Source: Symsagittifera roscoffensis (Eukaryota > Xenacoelomorpha > Acoela > Convolutidae). From it: a stretch of 64,000 nt of DNA. Positions 54,307 through 64,000 of the stretch are shown here, piece after piece; position 1 is the stretch's first letter; the number at the start of each line of letters is the position of its first letter. The translations under genes were made by a program, and so were the position numbers. The notes under the pieces were generated by a model that ran no database searches, was not told the DNA's origin, and was given only the letters and a program-made list of their open reading frames with translations. The stretch spans positions 58,236,312 to 58,300,311 of the forward strand of contig NC_087066.1 of assembly GCF_963678635.1 (NCBI RefSeq), given 5' to 3'.

Positions 54307-55734
54307 CGTGCATTTAAAAATTGCTTCAAAAACAATGATAAAATTTTGACAGAATAAAATGAAAAAAAAAAAGATCGTTTTTGTTTCGTTTTTGTTTTTT
54401 TATCCCTAAACTTTATCTAAAATGAAAAAAAGGTGTAATTAGCGCCTTTTTAAAAAATTCAACCAAATTGTTGGGCTCAGTTAAATTTGGTATGATTTAA
54501 TTTGTCGCTTCTGTGTATTAAAAGAACGCAAAATATCCCTCGTTAATTATTCCAAACTGGCCAAATTAGCGTTGTTGAAACCACTGCCATAACCTTACAA
54601 AAACTGTTTACAGAAGGTAACACTTTCTTTTGGGTTAACTAAAATTTGTATTCAATTTGGTAGTATTTTTTTGAAAAAGATTGTTGTCTAGATTATCGTA
54701 CAAAAAATGATCTTACCAAACATTTCTTCAAATTTGAGCTGTGACAACAATTTTTTTGGCAAAACAATTGCTATCAGTTTGACTACAGTTTTCTGTTTGC
54801 TAAAAAATGTTTTTTTTTCACCAGTGATCACTTTTTGTATAAAAATGGCAGTGGCGGTGGTTCCAAAATCACTAGATTGACTAATTTGGAATAGTTAATG
54901 TTGCAGCGTTAGTTATAATGCTTTGTTATTGCTCTGTAACTTTCAATTCGTTCTACAAAAATCATGTGGACGTTAACCAAGAGTTCACTTTTCTGTGTAT
55001 TGTAAAAACATTTTTCCCTTTTAGAAATTTTTTTCCAAAGATATGATACCGCCTGTGCAGAGTAAATTATCTATGCTTCGAGCAGTGATGCCTTCTTTAA
55101 ATAAATTTTGATTAAATTGCAGATTCAATTATAATGTTGCTACTTAACTGCCCCACAGCATGAACATGTTGTCACTTTCCATAAAAATTGTAATAATTGC
55201 AACAAATTTAAAAATAGAGAACTCTCGGTAGGACAAAAAAATTAGTCAGCTTCCAAAATTAAGAGTGATACCGCAAACAAAACAATTTGACAGCATATTT
55301 TACCAAAACTCCACTTGACCTCTGAAACGTCTTTGTTTTTTTCATAGACACTTAAACAATTAAAAAAAGATAAAACCTCCCCCAAATTTTTCTGAATTTA
55401 AAACTTATTGGATGAAACGTTAAGATTCATTCGATAAACTTTTTTCGCCTGTTAAACAATTTGTTTTTGTTAAATCACCTTTTTTTATTTTTATAAAACA
55501 GGATCAAAAATAAATTTGACCTGGACTCAAAAAGTTACTCTTCATCAAAAAGCAACATTCAAAATAGTACGATTTTCTATTTGATAAGTTAAACTAATTT
55601 TTGTATTTTTGCTACATAACTTATCTGCCTTTTAACATCTATTATAAGTTATGTCTGACTTTGAATGACAGTTTTCTCTCTTCATGTTTCAATTATGTAA
55701 AATATTCGTATTAGTATAATGCAAATTAACACTT

Positions 55735-56066
55735 GTTATAGCCGCGCGTGATTTACACACCGCTATAGTTGCCTAACACAAGTCTACTGAAATTGTTCAC
55801 TCTATAATTTGATGTTTAAAGTGTTGTGCGAATCATTTATGCGTTGCGATCTATACCGCACAACAAATCGTTCCACCTTGAATTGAGGCAATTTTATTGG
55901 TTTTATTAGTTACATCGTACACGCTAGTTACATGGTTCAAAATTTAACATTTAAGATAGGCCAAAACTCACAGTTTGTCAGTATTTGATTTATTAAAAAG
56001 TACTTGAGACCAGTTAAAGGGCAGCTGAAACTTTCAGGGTTTCACCTTGATACGAGCAGTCTTGCT
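55735..56066 (-). repeat. Right-arm repeat family member
   Basis: Holds a GCCGCGCGTG block, AATTGAGGC (about 55879) and the hairpin motif at 56013-56066 ('CAGTTAAAGGGCAGCTGAAA' ... 'TGATACGAGCAGTCTTG') in the same order as 60547-61000. Confidence 0.5.
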
Positions 56067-56964
56067 CGTTTTATTTAGCTGCAGTTAATTTAAGCTAATT
56101 GCCAAAAACTGGAAAAAAATTTTTATATTTTTTAATTAGAATTCTACATGAGGCATTGGTTCCAAATTTTGCAATCCTACTTTTCCAGTCTACAGTTCTT
56201 ACAATTTTACTTACAATATATCTAAACTAACTGAGTATTTATCTTCCGTTACAGTGCTAGAAAGTCGAAACCACATTTCTGTCCGTACAATTAGAAGCTG
56301 TCCACAAAAAAACTACAAACCAAAAAATATTTGTAAAAAGTTAAACAAGTTGGGCGAAAAGTTTTTAAAAACATGAGAAAACATTTTTGGATACTTTGTC
56401 GTGTTTGGTAAAAAAAATTGATTTTTTTTCAAAAGAAGATTATAGCTTGATTCCAGAAAAATTTCAAGCCAAGCCATGTTTTCAGAATGAAAACTGAAGT
56501 TTTTTCTGGAACGCTTTAAAGTTAAAAAAAATCTTATTTGAGCAGCAAAAGGTAATTTCTTGCATGCTGAATATTTTTCAAAATCTTTAGTTTTATGAGT
56601 TTTAGTCTCAAAAATTCTATCGCCAAGCGGTTGAAAACAATGATTTGGCAAAGAAAAAATTACGAAACTGTTTGTTCAATGGCGTAATCCAGATTTTTGG
56701 AAGGGCATCCAACGTCAAATTTTCGAAAGAATGAGAAGTTATGAAATTTAGGAATGATCTGAACTGTAAGTTGAAATGTGAACTAATAACTGAAAAGTAT
56801 TCCGTCTGGTTTTGTGTCAAAAAGAACAATTTTTGACTTTCAACTAAGCACCATCTATTTTGTTTCATCTACAAAAAATTAATTGGGGCTCAATTACAAA
56901 AATAACATTTGCCTCTGCCAATTTTTTACCAAACAATATGGGTTTGCAAATTAAAATTTTGGCC

Positions 56965-57240
56965 GATTTTAGATAATTAACGCGCAATCTAACGCGTCAT
57001 TATAATATGCGTGAGCGGCGGATCAAACTGAACTGAGGCAAGTCGTTAGTGTTATTGTTATGATACGCTAAAACGTCCTTTTATACCTTGAATAAGCGTG
57101 TGAGGGACAAAATGATTAAAAAGAGAGACAAAAAATTTTTTTTTCAATAATTTCATCATTTTTTTACCAAAGCTTTTTACATGGGCCCTAGAGTGCATTC
57201 TGAACATCCAGGGCTTCGCCATGATTATGGGGTCAGTCTT
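56965..57240 (-). repeat. Right-arm repeat family member
   Basis: 'AATTAACGCGCAATCTAACG', 'GAGCGGCGGATCAAAC', 'GAACTGAGGC' and then the hairpin motif 'GAACATCCAGGGCTTCGCCA' (57212-57231). Confidence 0.55.
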
Positions 57241-58226
57241 GTGATAGTTATAATTGTCAAAGTAGTTCATTGTTCCAAACCAGCATAAATTGTAAAAAAA
57301 AAATACATATCATAAGCGAAAAAAGAATCTTTTTTATTTTGAGCCTTGCTCAATAATAGCTTTTCGACCTTGAAAATTTTCTTCAAAATTTGGCTGTTAA
57401 AACGCCGAAACTGGAAAACAAAACCACTCTAGCACAAATAATCTTTCCCTGTTTTTTGAAATTAAGAACAAAAGTTTGAAGAGTGTGTTAAGTCGTAAAT
57501 TATGTCATGCTTCAGTCAGTTGAAAAGACTAATCAATTAGGACTTTATTTTACGTCATCTAAACCAGAACCGAACCCAATTTTTGAAAAAAAATTATTTT
57601 AGAAAATAAAATGCAAATAATAGAGATTTTGCTTCCGTTTCACTCTTTTTTCGTTGTTTACTGTCCCCAATTGACATAAAATTTCCAAATTAAAACAAAG
57701 CTTCAAGAAAAATTAATTGATGGGTTTTGTTGGATTTTGTTAACTCTACTCCCCCATGGATTTCGTCTTCGTTTTCGCGCGTTTGTATTTGCATTACACA
57801 CACTATATTCAATACCTACATAAAAAATTAAAATTGAATATATTTTTGAAAATTGTTTTAACCTATTGAAAATGTGGCAGCCAAATTTGAATTTCTTAAA
57901 ATTGAAATAAGAAGTAAATAGTTAACAAGTTCAGTTTTTGTAAGTTATTTGACAAAAAGGAAACAAAAAATGCAATTAGTTTTTACTATTTGCTATTTCC
58001 CATGCTCCACCTTCTATTAAAATCGACTACAACAAAACGGGTAAAATAAATTTACTCATATCGGGGCGAAGCATTGAACGTTCGAAGAGAACTTTGACGT
58101 CTTTGAAATAACTTACAACAAAGTTTGAGCCTATTTTTAAAAAGACATTTCAGCAGCGACCTTTTTGTGTTGGGATTTTGAAACTTGTCATTTCATCCAA
58201 CTTTCGAAAATTCATCGCGCATTATA
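57241..58226. other. AT-rich DNA with one isolated hairpin motif
   Basis: A diverged motif copy is at about 58050-58100 ('ATATCGGGGCGAAGCATTGA'). Nothing else recognised. Confidence 0.4.
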
Positions 58227-58961
58227 CACTGCTGATTTAAATTATCCAGACAAAGCGAATAAAACTTGAAATATATAACGCGTTTTTCTCAATTTGGGTT
58301 GACGTTAGACATAAAAATGACCAAGATGCAAGTTGCTTAAAGTCTCAGCAAAATTATTTTGGTGTAACTTAATTTGCTAAAATCGTGCCCAAATTTTCAC
58401 CCCATAACTGATCATCATTATTTTTAGTCAATCACAAATTACGCTGAAACTACCAGACCAAATGCAGATAAAATTATACCAAACTGAGCCTCTTCTATAG
58501 CCAATCAAAATTTTCTTTGGTATAATCTCTAAACATTTGAGCAAAAGTTTTTCAAATAAAAAATTTGTGTTTTGTACAGTAAAAAAGTCACTTTTTGGCC
58601 ATCAAACTAAAATAATTTTATCAATAATTATACTTAATAGTTTTCTCAATACGTATAAAAGAGTATACTTTTCTTAAACTTTGTTTGGACTCATAAGGGT
58701 CTCCTTTTGGCATACTTTCATCAAAAATTAATCTGATAGCTTTGGCATAGCTTTTAATTGACTAAAAAAAGACAATAATGATCGATTTTGGGGTGCAATT
58801 TTGCGTCGAATATTTGCAAATTAATATTTATTATAGTAATTCTGCTAAGAATGTTTGTGAGTTGTGTTTATCATTTTTGACTAAAGTCAACCCAATTTGA
58901 GAAAAATGGGTATAAATTTCAAGTTTTATTCGTTTCGCTCGGAAAATTTAAATCAGCACTG
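58227..58961. mobile_element. Fold-back MITE, copy 2, with TA target duplications
   Basis: The left end is CACTGCTGATTTAAATTATC and the right end is the reverse complement of CAGTGCTGATTTAAATTTTC. TA flanks both sides (58225-58226 and 58962-58963). The arms ('ACTTGAAAT', 'TTTTTCTCAATTTGGGTTGA') match those of 12018-12686. TA duplication and CAGT-type ends suggest a Tc1/mariner-mobilised non-autonomous element. Confidence 0.8.
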
Positions 58962-59045
58962 TATTTCGTTGTATTAAAAGGCAAGCGATAAAGTTATCCG
59001 GATCAAAAACTGTTTCAAATTTACTTGATTCCGGCCATTTGGACT

Positions 59046-59245
59046 NNNNNNNNNNNNNNNNNNNNNNNNNNNNNNNNNNNNNNNNNNNNNNNNNNNNNNN
59101 NNNNNNNNNNNNNNNNNNNNNNNNNNNNNNNNNNNNNNNNNNNNNNNNNNNNNNNNNNNNNNNNNNNNNNNNNNNNNNNNNNNNNNNNNNNNNNNNNNNN
59201 NNNNNNNNNNNNNNNNNNNNNNNNNNNNNNNNNNNNNNNNNNNNN
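59046..59245. other. Assembly gap, 200 N
   Basis: Run of exactly 200 N, probably a scaffold gap of unknown true length. Confidence 0.99.
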
Positions 59246-59384
59246 CAAGATCTTTATTTTACATTTTCCTGCCAAACAACCCTAATAGATCCATTGGTAG
59301 GAGTGTGACAAAGGGTCTCAAAAATTAACAGTATCGCTGATCTAATACACCCCTCAACATAATTCTGTCTACAAAGGGTTGACA

Positions 59385-59575
59385 AAAAATGTTTATCATA
59401 TAATTTTCATATAAGAAAAAAATGCTTATCATACTCTTTCATACAATTTCATAGAGTAAAAGTGTATGTATGAAAATAGCAACATAAGCATTTTTTTTAT
59501 ATATGAAATTGTATGATAAGCATTTTTTCCATACTATGAAATTGTATGATAAGCATTTTTTCCATAAATGAAAAT
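59385..59575. repeat. Short direct and inverted repeats
   Basis: 'GAAATTGTATGATAAGCATT' occurs twice about 33 bp apart (59505 and 59538), and its complement 'AATGCTTATCATACTCTTTC' lies at about 59420, so the region can form a long hairpin. Confidence 0.6.
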
Positions 59576-59579
59576 TCAA

Positions 59580-60546
59580 AAAATTTGTGTTTCGAAGTTT
59601 CGTGCTTCAACCGAAACACTTATCAAGGATTTTTTGTCATGAGAAAACCCAGAGTGTAACTCGCAGTTACCACGCAGATAAACTGCATTTGGTGGTTTTA
59701 GCCATGAAAGTTTAAACTGAAATTTTTACATGAAAATATATACCAAAAAAGTAACTTTTTGAATATGCCTAGATAATTTTTAGCTTGAAAATTATGATGG
59801 ATGAGAAAAAAGGCCTGTTTTTTTTTACAAATTTATTTTTATCTTAGCAAATGAAACAAAAAAAAAACATTTTTTTGTAATTTTTGGGTTTTTTGGGTGA
59901 GAAATTTATCCTGGACTACGTTATAAACACAAAAATGTCAAATTTTGCATGCAATTTTTTTTTGTACCGATCCGTTCGATATCTTAGTTTCTAAAAGCTC
60001 ATTTAGTATTGTCATCCAGTTAAGGCTGTTCTTCTTCATAGATCGCAGCTTAGAGCTCTCTAAACGTCTAGAAAAATAATTTTACTGAATTGTATATAAA
60101 CGAAAACGCTTTATGTTAATTCTGGATTATTAACTGAAAGTTCTCATCTATTTTCTTAAGCTAGATCATAAATTGGTTTTTTTTCAATGATTCTTAAATA
60201 TCATTTGTACGTCTCGTTTGTTTGCGTCTTCGTTAATTGTGTCTTGTCTGTTTCCCCAATTTTGTCTGGGTGTTTTTTTCAGAATAGTCTGAACTAACCG
60301 GCTGTGGCAACCATCAGGAAGATTTCGATGTTTTGCGATCAAAATAAAAAATAAAATATACATACGACATTTTTTTCTAGTTCTTGCCAATTTTGCTAAT
60401 TGGGATAATTATAGCGCGCTTTTTTTCAGCGTATGCGGCTGATCAAAAGACTAAAAAATGAATTGAGGCTACTAAATTTTTAGTTGTATGATAAAAGTAT
60501 CATTTTTATTCCGACTTCCGAAGAAAATGACGGAACATTCAACTTT
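59580..60546. other. AT-rich DNA
   Basis: A partial member of the right-arm repeat is seen at 60389-60495 ('TATAGCGCGC', 'GCGGCTGATC', 'GAATTGAGGC'). No gene. Confidence 0.35.
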
Positions 60547-61435
60547 TCTACTAGCAATTTTTGAAAAATTTTTGTATATCATTTGCAAACTATTGTTGTC
60601 TTGAGCTCAAAATTAAAAAAATAAAAATTTATTTTAAATCATTATTCATAAAATTATGGGGGTTTAAATGTTGCGAATTCGGCAATTTTGGGACAATTAA
60701 CGCGCGATATATCAGAGATTTAATCCGCTGCGCGATATGGCAGAGATTTAATCCGTCAATATTTTATTCTGCCAAATTAAATTGAGGCGCGTTTTTGTTT
60801 TTTTTTTGCTCTGATGTATGCAAAATTTTCAAGTTTGAACTAAACAGAGCGTGTGGAAGTAGTTTAAAAATCTCAAGATTTTTTCAAAGATATTTTATAT
60901 TTTGAAATTTTAATCTTTTTTTTTCATGCAAGCAGTACTCCAGAAGCCTTAAAAGGCAGCACGAACATTCAAGGCTTTGACTTGACACTAGCAGTCTTGG
61001 TTTATTTGACATTGCATATGGAGGAAAGTTTACCAACAAAAATGAACAAACAAAACTGCAAACAATTAAGAGAATTTTTTGCAAATTTATTAAAATTTAT
61101 TATAAAGGTTGTCTTGATACAAGCATTTTTCAAAAAAAAACAATCAAGTTCGATTTCATTATTTTTAATTTATTGATAAGTTTGACTGCTGTATAAAATT
61201 TTTTTTCTAATTTCTAAGTAATCAGATTCAAAACGCTGGCAGAAATTATCACCGATCATAGATAATCGTTGTATTTGAGCATGGTATCGTCCCTCATTGA
61301 AACGAGACCAAGTTCAGTCAATCAATATTGAGTATTCATGTATCTTAAATAAATTTCAAAAACTTCAAATTGAGCAAAATAATCCAGGTAGTCAAAATCA
61401 CTATTGATCGATTACAAAAAAATCAAACAATTGAT
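60547..61435. repeat. Long repeat, copy 1 (right-arm family, extended)
   Basis: Matches 63113-64000 at an offset of 2565-2566 with roughly 2% differences. It begins TCTACTAGCAATTTTTGAAAA and contains a tandem 26-27 bp pair (CGCGATAT.. CAGAGATTTAATCCG, 60703-60757), AATTGAGGC, and the hairpin motif at 60945-61000. Confidence 0.8.
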
Positions 61436-62100
61436 TTTTCAAATTGCATCAGTTGTTTGATGTGCTCAAATTGTAATTTCTTATGCAAGATTACACTTTG
61501 AGACCAAAAATCCCAAAACTAATGGCAAGTTATCAAAATTTGAGTAAATATACGAATTCATAAAAGTTTTCTAATTTGATCACTAAACCTTCAAGGGAGT
61601 GTGACTTGATTGTCATTTGGAGACAGGGAGGAAACTAATATTTCAGGGCCGACCTATGTCATGCCATCACGAGTGATTACTTCAAACAGAAAAGATCGAA
61701 AGCGTTAAATTGTTTTCAGTCAATCAAAATTTATTATTCATAAAATTGGTGCGAATAAGCCATAAAATCAGTAAACTTTGGACAGTTTATAGGCTTTGAT
61801 TAGTTAAGAAATTTGCGCACTTGGTTGTTCGCATATTACAATACCCCTTTGGGGAGTTGCTTTAGATGAGCAATGTGACCGTTTCTGAGCAAACTTTTAA
61901 AGGGAAAATTGCAGTGGAAATAACGCAAAAGTGTATATGCAGTAATGAAAAACAGTACAATTTGGACCCAGTTGTGCCGCGCTATAATTAATTTGATAGA
62001 AAGGCTGTGATAAGCGAACTGTAGTTTTTGTTCCGACGCTCGATACGAAAGTAACGGAATATTTGTGCTCGGGGTGGGTTTTTTTTCTTCAGACAAATTT
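61436..62100. other. AT-rich DNA, nothing recognised
   Basis: No gene or clear repeat. A 'GCCGCGCTATAATTAATTTG' near 61976 faintly echoes the right-arm family. Confidence 0.35.
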
Positions 62101-62556
62101 CGGCTTTTTACCTAGCCATTTTTGACGGAATTTTTTTATATCATGAAAAAAGTATTGATGTTCTGAGCTTAAATTTGAAAAGATATTTCACCTGTGATAA
62201 TTTTTCGTAAAATTATGGGGTTTAAAGATTGCCATTTTGGACAATTAACGCATGTTATATTTCGCGCTATTAACGCGTAAGCGGAGATTTAATCCGTCTT
62301 AGAAATTGTTCCCAATTGGTTGAAAGAAGCTTATTTGCCACAATTGATTTGTAACAAAGAGCAAAATGTATTCTTTCGTAGTTTATATGGCGTGCGGGGG
62401 GATAATTTTCATAGAAAAAAATTTCAAATTTTAGAATTTTTTTTTTCATTTTTAATGATATTTAATTTGTTAATGACATTTATGTTATTAATGCTCCATA
62501 AACCTTAAAAGGCAGTCGAAACATCCAGGGCTTCGCCCTGATACGAGCAGTCTTGT
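62101..62556 (-). repeat. Right-arm repeat family member, diverged
   Basis: 'TAAAATTATGGGGTTTAAA', 'TTTTGGACAATTAACGC', 'GCGGAGATTTAATCCGTC' and the hairpin motif 'ACATCCAGGGCTTCGCCCTG' (62521-62540), in the same order as 60547-61000. Confidence 0.65.
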
Positions 62557-62761
62557 TGTCTTAAGTACTTCGCAGTTTTTTTCTCAACAATTCATTTCAG
62601 CGCAAGCTTTTGAATTTTCCCTCCTACCTGCTCAAAAATGACGCCATGTCGCCGATTTTTTAAAAAACCGAAATTGGCTTGCAATCAATTTAATATATTG
62701 ATTTTAAAAGATTTAAAAATTTGTAGTGGACCAAACCCATATCAAACGCAAATGAAACAAA

Positions 62762-62812
62762 ACTGCTCGTATCAGGGCAATCCTTGAATGTTCCGACTGT
62801 TTTTTAACGTCT
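62762..62812 (+). repeat. Hairpin motif copy, plus orientation
   Basis: 'ACTGCTCGTATCAGGGCAAT' then 'GAATGTTCCGACTGTTTTTT'. Confidence 0.6.
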
Positions 62813-62995
62813 ATGAAATAGTGTTTGCTTTAAGAAAGTTTGATTAAATTTTCAAAAATACTTGTTTATTAAACTTTTTTTTTTGAAAATAATTTTTTTT
62901 GAAAATTATCTGCCCACTCGCTATGCTACGTGAACAAAAACATAAAAAGTTTTCGCATACAAGAAAAAATTAATAAGTTCAACAAGACTGCTCGT

Positions 62996-63043
62996 ATCAG
63001 GGCGAAGCCCTGGATGTTCCGACTGCCTTTTAAGGTTTATAGA
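62996..63043 (+). repeat. Hairpin motif copy, best preserved
   Basis: 'GACTGCTCGTATCAGGGCGA' continues 'AGCCCTGGATGTTCCGACTG' and 'CCTTTTAAGG'. CAGGGC and GCCCTG pair around a three-base loop. Confidence 0.7.
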
Positions 63044-63112
63044 GCAGTAATTACGTAAATATCATCAACATTTTAAATGTGATGAAAAAATGAAAAAAAA
63101 AATGAAAAAAAA

Positions 63113-64000
63113 TCTACTAGCAATTTTTGAAAAGTTTTTGTATATCATTTGCAAACTATTGTTGTCTTGAGCTCAAAATTAAAAAAATAAAAATTTATTT
63201 TAAATCATTATTCATAAAATTATGGGGGTTTAAATGTTGCGAATTCGGCAATTTTGGGACAATTAACGCGCGATATATCAGAGATTTAATCCGCTGCGCG
63301 ATATGGCAGAGATTTAATCCGTCAATATTTTATTCTGCCAAATTAAATTGAGGCGCGTTTTTGTTTTTTTTTACTCTGATGTATGCAAAATTTTCAAGTT
63401 TGAACTAAACAGAGCGTGGGGAAGTAGTTTAAAAATCTCAAGATTTTTTCAAAGATTTTTTATATTGTGAAATTTCAACCTTTAGTTTTCATGCAAGCAG
63501 TACTCCAGAAGCCTTAAAAGGCAGCACGAACATTCAAGGCTTTGACTTGACACTAGCAGTCTTGGTTTATTTGACATTGCATATGGAGGAAAGTTTACCA
63601 ACAAAAATGAACAAACAAAACTGCAAACAATTAAGAGAATTTTTTGCAAATACATTAAAATTTATTATAAAGGTTGTCTTGATACAAGCATTTTTCAAAA
63701 AAAAACAATCAAGTTCGATTTCATTATTTTTAATTTATTGATAAATTTGACTGCTGTATAATTTTTTTTTTCTAATTTCTAAGTAATCAGATTCAAAACG
63801 CTGGCAGAAATTATCACCGATCATAGATAATCGTTGTATTTGAGCATGGTATTGTCCCTCATTGAAACGAGACCAAGTTCAGTCAATCAATATTGAGTAT
63901 TCATGTATCTTAAATAAATTTCAAAAACTTCAAATTGAGCAAAATAATCCAGGTAGTCAAAATCACTATTGATCGATTACAAAAAAATCAAACAATTGAT
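63113..64000. repeat. Long repeat, copy 2, cut by the window end
   Basis: Second copy of 60547-61435, same orientation, with about 2% substitutions and a 1 bp length change. It continues beyond the window. Confidence 0.8.

Noticed and set aside
59021-59308. Frames spanning the N gap
   Set aside because: They exist only because N codons are not read as stops.
53509-64000. Upstream peroxiredoxin exons (peroxidatic cysteine region)
   Set aside because: Searched on the minus strand for the FTFVCP and GGLG regions; nothing convincing. They must lie beyond the window or in the 200 N gap.

Overview
The window is eukaryotic and almost certainly from an invertebrate animal. It is AT-rich, its genes carry long introns, and it is dominated by repeats. 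Two host genes can be recognised from split coding exons. The first (+ strand, 5454-14395) is an orthologue of the huntingtin-associated protein HAP40/F8A, with its N-terminal exon(s) missing or not found. The second (- strand, 53448 down to 42918) is a typical 2-Cys peroxiredoxin, of which only the last two exons are seen. The genes converge tail to tail about 28.5 kb apart. I do not claim a phylum.

Layout: 1-960 is a roughly 190-200 bp tandem repeat. 1480-3930 is a decayed non-LTR retrotransposon on the - strand with endonuclease and reverse transcriptase remnants. 5.4-14.4 kb is HAP40, whose introns hold tRNA-derived SINEs, a second block of the left-end repeat in opposite orientation, and a fold-back MITE. 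14.7-17.9 kb is a cluster of inverted-repeat elements. 18-22 kb is AT-rich sequence plus a dense cluster of a short inverted motif.

22175-41085 is the outstanding object: a complete 18.9 kb LTR retroelement with identical 410 bp LTRs and a TTAT target duplication, so a very recent insertion. It landed in one of the SINEs. It has an unusually rich, virus-like gene set read left to right: a small basic protein; a single-frame Gag-Pol with zinc knuckle, protease, RT, RNase H and DDE integrase, broken by two in-frame TAA codons; a hydrophobic membrane protein broken by one TGA; a Pro/Ser-rich frame with no ATG; an envelope-like glycoprotein whose membrane-anchor region lies in the -1 frame behind a slippery heptamer; and a 601-residue protein of unknown function. 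Neighbouring frames overlap by 4 to 26 nt or abut. The leader carries a duplicated 25 bp hairpin, and the 3' region has a near-perfect short intron.

41.1-42.8 kb is AT-rich with an internal direct duplication. 42.8-53.5 kb is the peroxiredoxin gene, whose 10.3 kb last intron is filled by a CpG-dense 22 bp satellite (10 bp + 12 bp modules), including an apparently exact 933 bp tandem duplication. 53.5-64 kb is AT-rich, with a dispersed family marked by a conserved hairpin motif, a second copy of the fold-back MITE with TA target duplications, a 200 N assembly gap (59046-59245), and a roughly 2.57 kb repeated segment running off the right end.
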